From: Albula goreensis
Lineage: Eukaryota > Chordata > Actinopteri > Albuliformes > Albulidae
Direction: 5' to 3'
DNA length: 64,000 nt
NCBI GenBank assembly: GCA_022829145.1
Contig: CM040748.1
Location: forward strand, 23,816,501-23,880,500
Shown: in pieces, positions 13,001 to 54,850 of the stretch
Layout: each line of letters begins with the position of its first letter
Numbering within the stretch: position 1 is the first letter of the stretch
The notes under the pieces: model-generated
What the model was told of the DNA's origin: nothing
Database searches by the model: none
Seen by the model: only the letters and a program-made list of their open reading frames with translations
Program-made: the position numbers and the translations under genes

Positions 13001-15370
13001 GGCATGGTTCACAAACTTGACAACCCAACTGGGTAAGCACTTTGCCATTACGCAAGTGAAACCAAGATAAGCGATTTTTTTTTTTTTTTTTTTTTTTAGA
13101 TTTTATGATCCATGGAACGGCTGACAGCTTTTTCTTTGAATGCCTAACAAACTCTGTCAGCAGGTGTCTTGTGGTATAACAGAATTACATGTTCTCTCTG
13201 CCAAAAGCGGATACTCAAATTATCCACAATAACCCCACAAAGAGACCTGCCGCTGTATTCAGCAAGGCTTTTCCAAAAACGAGCTTTTTCATAAATCATG
13301 CTGAGGAAATAAATTTAATCAGAACTCACATATGAGTCCCTACAGTCCAGCAGTAGAGAAGAAAAAACACTAGGAATGAGCCAAGAGTCCAAAAGCATTC
13401 CTGCATGCTGCCCCTCTCAGTTTACACAATCATACACAAATGACTGGGGATAGAAGCATGACCCACCTCACTTGTTCATTACAACTTAACATATTTGATT
13501 GAGACCAATATTTTCCCTTGCCCTTAAACCACTCTGTAATTTATGACTGTAAGGAAATACAGACACTACCAGTCCACAATGGTGGGCAAAGAAGCAATTT
13601 TTAAAAGAATGACTTACAAATTCACAGGTATGTATATCTCTGTGCCAATATTTCATGTACAATGAAATAAGATGAGGATCTGTATGGCATGGCTATGACC
13701 AAGTTGAGGTGAGAGTCTATCAGAATGTTTGAGAATCCGTCAGAATGTCTGTGTACTTAGACACTTGTTTCAGTGAACAAGGTTTTATAAGAAAAAAAAT
13801 GATATTCATATTTACACTTATGTTCATAGGTTTACAAGAATCTTTAAAAAACCACACTAATACAATTTTTAGCCTTTGGATTTTGTGCCAGGTTAAAGCT
13901 CTGTGGTTGTGCCCCATAGAGGGAGAGGTCAAGGGGTGGTGAATGACTTGCCAATCTACTCTGAAACACTGAATGCAAGAGAGTCACTTAATACTCAGTC
14001 TGCTATTGGAACGCATTAATCAGCAAGGAGCCTGGGCCATTCTATAAAACTCTTCTGCTAAAGAAAATACACAGATTGGCAGTGTGACATCTTGGAAATG
14101 AGGTGAGTCAGTCCTAGAGTAATCCTACGTTATTCATGGTGTTTTCCATTTTCATGCTTCACTGAAATGAAGTCAACAAAGGGGAAATTGTAAAAGGTTG
14201 ATGAAAAAATGTGCATAGTTCTCCCTGTCTGTTTAAAAGTACACTGTGGCACAAGCACAGCAGCTTGTAGGGCTTGAAAGAGAGTTTAATGATTGATAAT
14301 GTAAAAACATGATGCATATCATGTGAAGGGACTGCTCAGTGGCTCATCCTACTGGGGTGCAGGGATGAACCCCACACTGTGGCCTGGAACCACACCATGC
14401 CAGTGTCTATGCATGATCAGCAGCCCTGGAGGACAGAGCATGAGTGCTTGAGCAGTGAGGATACAGGCCCTCTAATACAACTACCCACTTTTTTCACACT
14501 TCTGAGTTTGCAAATATGTAAGAAATCCTTCTGGTAGAAGAAGAGTATTTCCAAAATAATGCTTTCTACCTGTATAGTTATTAGGGCTACACAATATACC
14601 ATTTTTATTGTCATCACAATAAACATTGCCTATTTGCTGTCTGTGTATTCTAGCAGTACACTGACAACAGCTGAAAGACATAACTGTGTAAACATTTATC
14701 TTCAGGTATATTGTCACCATAATATCTAACAACGTTATCGCACATTGCATATTTTCCTTATATTGTGCAGCTACAATAGTAATATATTTTGGTCAAGACT
14801 GGACCTGCTTCTTCAGACCAATAAATCCTGAGCATTTTTGATGTTTGATCGCTCGGCCCCAGGTATGTACACATTTTTTCAACTAGATATGACAGTATTC
14901 TTATTGTTAGTGCACAACATTGCCCACACACCGTGGCGATGAGAAGGTACTTTGGCCAGTGGAGTGGATGCCATTGAGGCATGCCTGATTGCAAGGTGAG
15001 CAGTGTGGATTTGTACAGGATGTTGGTGTACACTGTTGTTAATGGTGATATGACTCATCAAACAATGTGTCAATCAAAGGGAAGCATGACTTTACACAAA
15101 GAGAGTACAGGCTTCATTGCAAAGAGAAATAGAAAGGGCCACTGAAAGCTGACCTCTCAAGCCTCTACAAATTTGCCCAGTGGGGGTGGGCAATGCTAAG
15201 GGGGGCAGGGCTGGTTCATTGTATTTCAGTCCACTAGGACACAACATTATTATAGAAACAATACACAATACCAACACTTTACATACTCACAGCCAGGTTT
15301 CACATTGCATAACTATATTAATTAGCTTTCGCTTACAACAAAAGAGAATCAGTTGTCTTGTTTTTCTGTT

Positions 15371-15480
15371 TAAGGGTTTTCAAACTCAGTGCTGAGAACC
15401 ATTGTGTATACCAGTTTTCATTCATACCACATTTACAGCCCAAAAAGTACAACAAGCTCTTATTTAATTTAAATTAGACA
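15371..15480 (+). mobile_element. hAT-MITE-like left end (degraded)
   Basis: The stretch reads GGGTTTTCAAACTCAGTGCT followed by a GTATACCAGTTTTCATTC-type segment. This resembles the left end of abundant fish non-autonomous hAT elements (CAGGGGT..CAAACTC.. then CTGGTTTTCATTCC). No matching right end was found, so the limits are approximate and the call rests on memory of the family. Confidence 0.35.
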
Positions 15481-16794
15481 TGCTGAGTGTATGTTGACGA
15501 AGGATTGATCCTGTAAAAAAAATAATGTTAAAAAATAACTATGGCTACCAGGAAGAATACATGTGCCATAATCCCATCCTTTTTACAGACAACTAATTTT
15601 CATTTTCAATAATATTCTATGGAAAATATCGAGAGATGTTACAGTGTTTCACATATTTTATCATAGACTAGCAGGAGTACTCAGTGTGATCACGTTTGTT
15701 CCAAGTGAAAATCTACCTCGTTACTGAATCTGAGCTACTGGATATCAATGACAATGCAAATGGAAAAGAGCCAAACCTGTTTTGTGTTCAAGGAACAATT
15801 ATGCATATTATCAGCAAATTCATTATTGACAAAACTGGCCTTAACAAAACCAACTTAAATACGCAGTCTTCTGGACAAATGTTCAAGTTTAACCTTGTTA
15901 TTGGTAAATAGGCGTTAGCATTTAAACTGGACATTTTACTTAGCACAAGTTCTTTAGCACAAGTACCGACTTGTTCAATTACAGTATCATCATCCTCAAC
16001 TAGAACAAAAAAGGAGAGAAGGCAACAGCACCCTACGCCACATAACCACACAACAAAGATTATACTAAAACAGATGAAAACCACATTGCAGAGATTAGAA
16101 TTCCTTTACCATCTAGTCAGTGCATAGGCGACCATATCGTCCTGCATTCAGGTTTCAGAATCATTATGTTGTCTTCAATTGTTCGACTCTACATTGGACT
16201 AATAAAATATCTCAATCCCTATGTTTTGAGGTTGACATTAGCTTGTAAGCATGTCCATTCGAGGAGTTAAACAGGAATGATGAAGCGGGAAAATGTTGGA
16301 CCGGGTGTAGTTATGTGAGATAGTATTTGTTGTGTACACATTACGAAAGGTCCTACATGATGAGTACAAAAAATATAAAGTCGACAGAAAAAGAGGCGGA
16401 GACGGAATCGAAAATGTGCTCTAGTACTTTTGTGAAAAACACTTACAATTACTTTAGCACTTAAAATCTTTAGCTCTGTCAACTGCAGAAAACAACAATA
16501 GGTACATTTGGCTAAACTCCTCGTGTTCTGCCACATAGCGTGCGCACGGGACATGTAGGTTTTCATTTATCTATTTTTAAAAACTTGCAACAGTCAGACA
16601 TATTTTTTCAATCGGACGTAACCATATATCTGGTTATAATATTTTACACAAGTGATGTTCGATTTTCTTAGGTGCAGGAAAGGAATGAGGTATCTACGGT
16701 TAATCTACATAAAAGGTACAGTACATTGTAGGACACTCAAAATGATACTATCCGGTTTGTAATTTTTGAAAATTGACCATTCTGTTTTTCTCAC

Positions 16795-16900
16795 CTTTAA
16801 AAGACACCCAGTTCCCGTCCTCCGTCTAAGTTCTCGCCAAATAGGTTTCTCATTCAAGAAAGTAACAATGTTACTCGCGTTCTCACTTCCTTTCTCAGCA
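16795..16900 (-). other. rhbdf2: Possible non-coding first exon of rhbdf2
   Basis: On the minus strand a strong donor, TTAAAG|GTGAGA, sits at 16795/16794, in a segment with somewhat more CpG than its surroundings (about 16300-18200). A transcript from here would need to splice to the acceptor at 1590. The 5' limit is unknown. This is inference from one splice-site match; no expressed-sequence evidence is available. Confidence 0.25.
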
Positions 16901-19662
16901 CAATTTCCCTGGTGAAACAGGGAGGGGTTTGCGTTGTGGCCTAAGAAGGATATTAGTTTTATGTTCGGATCTAGTTTTGATTAGGTCATTGTGGGTTAGA
17001 TCAGATGGTGTGTGAAGTCTGTCAAGTTGTAATGTTTGTCTGTAAGTCACATGCTGTTTTCCTTTAAATACTTTTAACTAGCGATTATTTCGTGTCTCAA
17101 AATCCCAACCCTGGCAACATGTCTCAGATGCACTTTGTGAAAATAACGTGAAGCAAAAGCGGAGATCCAAAGAGCAAACGTGTTAGCCTGAAAACAACCT
17201 AAGTCCACTGATGTTGATCTTGCTGACAGCAGTGAGGCTGACCTACAAACAGGAGAGTGCTGCTGCTTTGTCTAGTTTTGGTCTTTTTGAGAGCACATCG
17301 TGATGATTATTAATCACCTATATGTTGAAACAGATTACTTTTTACGAATAAAATTATCTACTTCCTCTCCACTCAGAGTATTACAAGTAGTTTGCTTTGT
17401 TTGCTAGTGGTAAAAGTAATGCGTATTTTTTAAACTTTTTGGCATGTTTACTGTTTCGAATAAAATCAAATTTCAACTTTTGTGTAAAATACAATGAAGC
17501 TGAAGTGCCTGGCGAGTAAAGGTCCAGTTGTTAATTCCGCATTCACGTGCTCAGCAATTCTAGCATAGTAAAGGACTTACTCTGGCAAATCACCAATGGA
17601 GTAATATTTATTTTTGAACAGCTGCTATCTTCTTGACTGTTCCTCTTACCAGATCGCTCTAGCATATCAAGGGGTGTGTCATACGGTGCCCTATTATTCA
17701 TGAAAGCTCTCTGTATTTTAACTTTTAACTTCAGAACTGATAAACATCAAACACGGATATCCGAGTAAATAATAACCATACTCACCCTGCGTACACCAGC
17801 ACAGAGTAGGGGGTAAAATAGGCTTTCCTAATTAAATCTCATTTACCGTTCACTGTTCCTCATATGAATACACCCATTTCGTAATTGTTCTAGTTTACTA
17901 AACACACCCTCCTGTACCTGAAAGGGTTACGCTTTGGAAATTGGAGACGCTAACCGCAATTGAGCACAGGTACACATTGCCACAGTGTTGTTTGTATATT
18001 CGTCTTGGATAACATTACAGAACTCCTACCTGACAGAATGTCGATAAATGTTTATTTATGTCTGTAAATGTGAAGAAGGCTGTATTATGAGGTTGATCCC
18101 GACCAGTTATCACTTAAATATTTTAACTTTATGGTTATGCGTAAGTCTTTGTCATTGTGGCGTTCATGAACGGTTTTGCACTGCCACCTAGTGAAATAAT
18201 GAGGAAAGTACACTCAACATCTGCTGACCTTTAAACACGGACCAATCGTTGTTTAAGATGAGTCATTTTTCTTTATTTATTAATACCAAGACATCGTCAT
18301 ACGGACATACAGTACAAGGGTTTAAGTATGACTTTCTTAAAGCAATATATATTTAATTTCTTACAACTACCCGACAACCATTCTTCTACAAATATAACGG
18401 AAATAAATCGAGATCAAATTTGCGAGTAAGCAGCAGGCACATTGGAATGGTTAAGATCCACGCCAAAGAACATAATGATGATTACTGAATTAAATTATTA
18501 GCTAAATCTTTCACACAAATTAAGCAGGACAGATATAAACAACCGCACAGATGTAAATCAGGAATATAAATCAATGTTTTTTTGCTTCAAGGAAGCCATT
18601 AATTCTGCAGAAGTACACATGCCTTCACTGCCTAGAAAAGCATTACTTCTGTTATGACATACACATTTTCCCCCAAGCAGTTGATTAGTCCATTCAGATA
18701 ATTTGATACCAGTCCACCTAAAACTGACCTCTGGATTAGATATCCATAGTACAGCACACAACTAGACTACTATACAACGCTATACTGCAACCCATAGTTT
18801 TTAAACAGCTGAATGAGGAAAATTTGTTTTTAAAAAAAGACTGTCTAGAGTCATAAGTATCCAATTCATCTCAGATCCAGTAATACATCAGTACATCAGT
18901 CTGTTAGTCTATCATTTTATTTGGAAAAAATGTCTGCAGATTCTACCCATGGGCTTAATCTCATCTTTTTTCCCCCCTCATATGGTTCACAGAGCCTATG
19001 AAGCCCACTTTCATCATGTTTCCACTGTGCTCACACCACTTACAGTGACACCCTTCACATTTAATCCTGCTCCGTGTCCACAGAACACATGGTCATCTCA
19101 CAGAAAATAGATGGCTCAATTTTCCCGTCGTACTGTATCCCAGCGATAACACAGGCTGTGCCATCTTGGTCCTGCATTACTTTTACACATGTAATGCTAT
19201 TACACATCCAAGGCACACTGCTCACCCTGTCTTTCCACATGCTTACATGATCGTAGAACAGTGTGTAATACTTGAAAATAAAGCAAATATATTTTTATTT
19301 ATCAAAATCAACATCTAGATCAACATATCAAAGAGCATAAATATTGCTAACATTCTCTTGAAGAATAAATGTGCACCAGCAGAAAAGATCTGTACTGCTC
19401 CAAAGGCATACCATAAAAGCGCTATTTTAAGATACAGAGAATGCATTGGATTACCATTTTCATTATCAAACAAGAAATTCATTCCACATTTATACCTTCT
19501 ATTTTCATGATTTACTCCTGCTTCTTCATGACAGTTTTTCTTGATTACTAACTCACTTTTTTAAGCTGTGATCAAAGATATTTCTAGTGCTCAAACAGTG
19601 CTTAAATTCAAAAACTCATTTGAAAATATCATGATTATTTTACACATCTACTCATTTTCCAT
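16901..19662. other. Intergenic stretch between rhbdf2 and acox1
   Basis: No coding exon recognised on either strand. The left part (to about 18200) may hold the rhbdf2 promoter. The right part is AT-rich sequence beyond the acox1 3' end with no clear structure. Confidence 0.4.
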
Positions 19663-19668
19663 TTTATT
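19663..19668 (-). terminator. acox1: Candidate acox1 polyadenylation signal
   Basis: The minus strand reads CCAATAAAATG, a canonical AATAAA about 600 bases 3' of the acox1 stop codon. It is the first clear AATAAA on this strand after the stop. Cleavage position not determined. Confidence 0.4.
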
Positions 19669-20261
19669 GGCATACTTACAGCAAATCATAAGCACTGTAT
19701 TGTAAAACTGAGCACAAACTCCATCAGTGAAAAGTAACAGAGGTTTGTTTCAAGATTAACAGCACTGTTTCGAAAAATGCTTTCAAGCAATTGAGGAAAA
19801 CTGCAATTTCTGAAAGAGCAGACTCCATCATACCATAACACCAACAATTTTCCGTTTCCTCCACAAACTGACATTCAGTTACACAGGATTGGAACATATT
19901 AAAAATCAACCGCAAAAAAAAGAACTGACCACATTCAGGACAATAATAAAATAATTAGTCTGAACAAAAATTTTGAAAGCAGCAGAATTAGCACACACAC
20001 AAATAACACAAAACATACAGAAAAACTAAGGAGATATTGTCTTGCCAATGTTTAACCCTGAAAGACAAATGAAATGTTCACCATCACTGTCTTTAAGGAT
20101 ATAAACACTGATAGTTTAGCTAAAAAAATAAAGTTAAACTGATATCTCTGATTGGTCACTGGAGGCTGCAATTTTAGATCAAATACAAATTTCCATTTCC
20201 ATTAGTGTCGTTAGTGTGCTGCTGTGATTGGATGAATCCCTAGGAGCCAGCATTCAGTGTC

Positions 20262-33300
<13,039 letters not shown>

Positions 33301-34777
33301 TGCTAACGTATACGAAATTGTACCTTCGGATTCGCCAACTACTCTAACGTCAGCTTATACTTTCAGTTACTTTTTGCACACTGATATCTAAGGCCTCGAT
33401 AACTGCTCCACCTTTTCACAGAGGACTACTGTACCTAGTGAACAATGTCTGCTCCCTCCCTGGCTTCAGCCGGATGATGACCGTGTCATGTGAGGTGGGA
33501 AGTATCGTTATCATTCTCGCTGCGAGGGGAGGTTAAATGTAAAGTAGATGTTATGTTTTGTTTATTGTTATGTATTGTTAGCATTAGCATTGTGACGGGT
33601 TACAAGGGGTGATTTACTTTATAGTTATATTTCAGTCGCGGCCAGCTGTCAAACAAACGTTACATTAGGTAGGTAAATACGGTCAAAGGGACTTATATAA
33701 TGTAAACATATAAAAATACAATAAAATAGGGCAGCGTACTGTAATAGTAGATGTGTAGCATTAGCAATCAAGACTACTCAAAGAAAAGGGTAGATTACTA
33801 ACACTACAGAAATACTAGATGATTGGAATCGAGATACTGTTATACCAGTCCATAAGAAAGTGATCGTATGTGGAGCTAATCCAGGAAACCACAAGCCTCG
33901 CGGTTTAACTTGTAAATCATGCAAAATCTAAATGTTTTTTTTTCCCAAGGGGAGGTCATGCCTGTCAAATTGCTGGACTGTTTTGGAGAAAGTGTATTGA
34001 CTCAGACTGTATGGTGTTATATATTTGGTCTTCCAAAAAACATTTGAAAAAAAAATATCACATGAGAGGTTCATCATGAAAGTGAAAGTCACATCAGAGT
34101 GAGTTCACAATTGGTTGCTATTTTGCTATGCCCAGCAGTAGCAAAATAGCTGAATTAAAGATGACACAACACTCAGGGTGTTGCAAACAATTAATAATCT
34201 ACCAAGGTAATGTCAGAAGATTTCAGAAATGGCAGCAAACCTGAAAAATTAATTTATTATAGTTAAATGTCAAGTTGTGCATGTGGGAAATCAGCGTAGA
34301 AAAATCTGTAACTGTAACTTGGAAGTAGTAGACCAACATCTCATTGGATGAAGGCATTGTGCTGTAGCCATAAAATGGCCACCAAGATGCTGAAATACAG
34401 AGAACTGTAGTTTTGTGTAAAGTTCTGGGAACCACAATATAAGAAAGATATAGAAGCTCTTGCAATAAAGTACAAAGAAAGGCAACTAAACTGGGTCAGG
34501 ACATCTTTTTTATGCAGTGTGGTCAATGCATGGAACCTTGGTGATATAGCCTATTTGAGGCAGGTATCCTTGAAGTGCACAGGTCCAGGCTTGACATATT
34601 GCTGGATACCTTCTTGGCTGTTGGTAGAGCTTAAGTCACTACTGTAGTTAAAATAGATTTTGATCCCATTGTCTAGTTGTAAAGCCATGCAAGAAGAAGG
34701 CTACTCTAATAATAACCAGAGGTCACTTAGTATATCCAATTATTGTAATTGTTATTTATTTTATTTTTTTTTCAAAG
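33301..34777. promoter_or_regulatory. Divergent acox1/ten1 5' region
   Basis: acox1 starts leftward at 33300 and the first coding exon of ten1 is acquired by splicing at 34778, so both promoters and a ten1 non-coding exon must lie here. The 33400-33660 part is relatively CpG-containing. I could not decide the ten1 exon 1 donor (candidates near 33494). At 33680-33692 the sequence CGGTCAAAGGGAC contains a continuous 9-base match (GGTCAAAGG) to the DR1 PPAR element consensus; the second half-site is poor. The part beyond 34080 is LINE remnant. Confidence 0.4.
34080..34640 (+). mobile_element. Degraded CR1/L2-like LINE fragment (reverse transcriptase 3' region)
   Basis: Several pieces resemble the 3' coding part of fish CR1/L2-type LINEs: TTCTGGGAACCACAATATAA then AAGAAAGATATAGAAGCTCT, a diverged EYCVQFW..KKDIEALEKVQRRATKL motif, and later GTGGTCAATGCATGGAA then GTCCAGGCTTGACATATTGC. 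Frames are broken by stops and indels, so it is a dead copy. Limits are approximate. Confidence 0.6.
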
Positions 34778-34789
34778 GCATATTCAGAG

Positions 34790-36520
34790 ATGCTTCCAGC
34801 ACCTGGTGTTTTTTACTTTCCGTGGGAAATCAGTTCTGGAGCCGTCCAGGAAGGAACAACAGTTAGGACATTTGGCAAGTAGGTTGTCCCTAATGTTTTT
34901 CATCAATAAAAGTTAGGAATTATCCAACAATATTCTTATGCTTAGAAAATACATGTTTTAAATCATGTTTTTTTCATGGATATATGTAGCTATTCTGTAT
35001 CTTGGAAAAAATAGCCAAGTTACTCACATACATAATTTGCTCTGTGTTTGCACTTGCTGAAATCAGTTTCAGAGCAGGGCTACTCCATATGTCCTGTATT
35101 CATTCCATTGACTTGGTCCTGTGGTAATAAAACATGTAGTATAATAAGCTGTCTGTTTAGCCTTTGCTAGATTTTTAGCCATCCTACAAAAGGTAATAAT
35201 TGAATGTGTCACTAGGCCAGCTAGTTACACTTCATTCAGTCCTTCTGAACTGAGCTGCCCTTCCTAGGTAGACTCTGAATTGTAGAGTAGAGGGCAAATG
35301 TTCTAAGCAGACACACCGAAGTATTCTTCGTTTAAGATTATAAATTAACTCTGGGTTTTTGGCTTGTTTTGAATTCATGCTCTGAGCCATGAAACAATTT
35401 TATATGGGAAATATAGAAATTATACATCATAATAATCAAAACAATATTTACACATAGTACATACACTGTTTAATTCAGTTCACAGATTTTATTTTGGTAA
35501 TGTTATGTCTGTTGTGATCTACATGTTTCATAGTAAGTCGCTGCAAACCCAGATTAATCAGAATTTGTATATAGGGAGTTTCTCAGTCAAGGTGTACTCA
35601 AATGTTTTCTTGTGTACCTAATGCTCACATTTTGCAGGAGGAAAAAATACATTGGCTAAAGGCTCGATGTCTGTTGTGTGGCTGTGTGACTCTATCTAAA
35701 TTCTGGCTCTATGAGTGTAGAATTACATTTTTGGAAGAACTAGATGCTTGTGGTCATTGTGGTAATTTCTGTGGTGAAACTCTTGCTGTAATGTTGTGAA
35801 GTATGCCCCACTAGCCCATACCTTGGATTCCATACATTCACCCCTTTTATATCTGTCACTCTGCAGATTGAAGTGCTACCAGCCAGCAGATTCACAGGCT
35901 GTCCTGTCTTCCCAGCATGCATCAACTCAGCACCAAGTTAAAGTTCATACAGCCTTTGTGGAGCCATTTAATCCTATACTTGGTGCCCAGTACATTGTTC
36001 TTGGAGATCTGGAGAGCACAGAGAGTAAGTCAGTGTGGAAGAGGAACATTGTATACTTTTTGGAGGAAATGTTAATTAGTTAAGGGTAATTGTTTCACAT
36101 TGAAACTTGAGAATATTTACATAGTGGAACAAATGAAAGTTATTCTTTCTGGAGTACCACCTTGTGATGTTTAAATTCAGGGCTAGTGCATCGCTAGATT
36201 AACTGTGAATGGCTAATGGTTGGTTCATGTCAATTAAATTTTGTATGTTCTTCATGCCAGCAATTTGATCTCTATATTTTTAATGATCAGAGAAAATAAT
36301 AACCTGAAAGATTCCCTAGGTTCCTGCAGAGGCAGACAGGTCATAATCATTTGGTTTTCTACCACATTTATGTCTCTTGCTTTCTCCAGGAGATGGTTTG
36401 ATGGTTTGTGCCCGTGTGCTGAACTGTGTGGATGGGGTGGACCTTACATTGCTGCAGAGTGCCATAAATGAACAGAGGAAGTACTTCCATGATAGAGAGG
36501 GTGAAGTGAACACCCAATAA
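34790..36520 (+). CDS. ten1: CST complex subunit TEN1, complete, three coding exons
   Basis: TEN1 is the small OB-fold subunit of the CTC1-STN1-TEN1 complex, which binds single-stranded DNA, limits telomerase and supports C-strand fill-in at telomeres. Coding exons 34790-34878, 35867-36024 and 36390-36520 join in phase to 125 residues; human has about 123. The protein begins MLPAPGVFYFPWEISSG (human MMLPKPGTYYLPWEVSAG) and contains VRTFGK, VEPFNPILGAQYIVLGDLE and ARVLNCVDGVDLTLLQSAI, all matching the family along its length. The coding start exon has an acceptor at 34777/34778, 12 bases before the ATG, so a non-coding first exon exists upstream near the acox1 promoter. Transcribed away from acox1 and convergently with evpl. 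Confidence 0.95.
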
Positions 36521-36896
36521 CCCCAACCATGATGTACCTGTCAGGATTGTTTCTGCTTGAAAGTCTTTGTTGTAAGATTGTAAATGAAACTTGAAATAAT
36601 GAAAAAACCTATGATTGATAATATTTTCTTAGAATTGTGTATGTAAAAGGTGCTCTTTAAAATATAAAATGTAATGTTAAGAGGTCAGTCTAAAGTCACA
36701 TGGGTCAAATCACAGCAGGATAGAGTGGTATAAGTCATTAATGTTTGGATGCTACCTTGTTTTGTTTTAATTTTGGATAAGGTGGTGTTGCAGCCTTGAA
36801 TATGAAACTTCTTATGTCGTCATCCTATTTTCCAAAGTGAAAAACATTTTTTATAATTTTTGTAAAATAGAAATTGGAAAACTAAAATACCCACCA

Positions 36897-36902
36897 AATA
36901 AA
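36897..36902 (+). terminator. ten1: ten1 polyadenylation signal
   Basis: AATAAA lies 377 bases after the ten1 stop and is followed about 20 bases on by a T/G-rich stretch (TGTTTTGTTTGCATTTTTT), the usual downstream element. Confidence 0.6.
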
Positions 36903-38125
36903 TATATTTTTTAAAGAATGTTTTGTTTGCATTTTTTAGGTTTTCTCTGTGGTTTTCCTAATCTTATGTGCAGGATGCTTGAGTGACTGGTTGTATAGAT
37001 CAGTATTTTCAGTATTGATTGGCTGGCCTTGATTCACAGGTCCTTGGGGTAACCCCTAGTAGCCAAGCCATTACCAAACCCAACTGGATGTGACTTTGTG
37101 CTTTTTTGAAGTGATTTGGAAGGTAGCTGGAATTCAAGCAGGATGTATATTCTGGATCTGAGGAAGATGACAGCCAGACTGCTCATGATCAATATTTCCT
37201 CCAGCATGTATCTTAATGATAAATATTGTATTTATTCCAGATGTAGCTGGACATAGTTATGAGTTGCAGCTTGAAAGGCTTGTAAAATGAGAAAATTTAC
37301 AGTAGATGCCAACAAAACCTGGTCTCTTTCAGCAGCCAGGAACAATCAGGGAAATAGAAGCTGGTCTCCTATAGGCAGGCATAGTAGCTGGGTAGTAAGA
37401 ATATACAATATCACTGTCATGACTAGCCAGCAGCTCAGACATTCCCCCAAGATTGTCGAGGTCACATATAATTAACAGTAGTCTAGATTTAAAAATGTGT
37501 TGCAGACTGAAGAATATAAATTTGTGAGCATTGGTTATATCCTTGGGATCCACCCAGCCTCAGAGTATAACTTGTCAAAAGTGTTGGTGTGTTTGTGTAC
37601 AGCATTAGACAATAAAAATAAACATTTTTACCTTGTTGATTTTAATCAATTAATTTGTCAATACAATATGAAAATGATGTGTTTCTGCTAAGGTGTAGTT
37701 TTTCGATGTGAAAATATTCATCATCACTTTAAAATGAATGAAAAAACTTTAGGTAAAGGAACAAGGTTACATCAAGGCCCATCGTCCCACTTAGCACAGT
37801 ATTAAAATATTTTTGATAAGAATGTGTTCTGAATAGACACCATTTTAGAGACATGCATTTTAAATAAAGTTAAAATAAAATCTGAGCATCCCGTTACAAA
37901 CAAGAAAGTAAACAAATGCAACCATCTCAGCAGCAATGGTCTGACCCTAAAGTGAGCAACATAGAATTGGTAGACTTCTTGAGACAGTTCATTAGAAGTA
38001 TTTTGTAAATATTGCTGTGTCTACATACACAGTCATATGTATACATTGAATTGTCCGTTCTGATTTGTCTTCCATACACAAATCTTTGCAGAGGCAAGCC
38101 CCCTATGATCTGGCAGTAAACACAT

Positions 38126-54850
<16,725 letters not shown>

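Larger units (their letters stand above)
1590..16794. other. Gene-free stretch, presumed rhbdf2 first intron
   Basis: No conserved coding exon could be recognised on either strand; open frames here are short and contain no familiar domain. It holds a duplicated TCTAAGGAAGCAGCAGG block near 2051-2110, a 31-bp minisatellite (6130-6284), a G-rich GGAGGGGGT tract (7021-7065), long T runs (about 1340-1358 and 13074-13097), a CA run near 11890 and hAT-like ends near 9318 and 15371. The assignment to an intron depends on the tentative non-coding exon ending at 16795. Confidence 0.4.

Noticed and set aside
37231..37236. AATAAA on the minus strand as the evpl polyadenylation signal
   Set aside because: It is about 890 bases past the stop with no convincing downstream element, and nearer variant signals exist; not supported enough to list.
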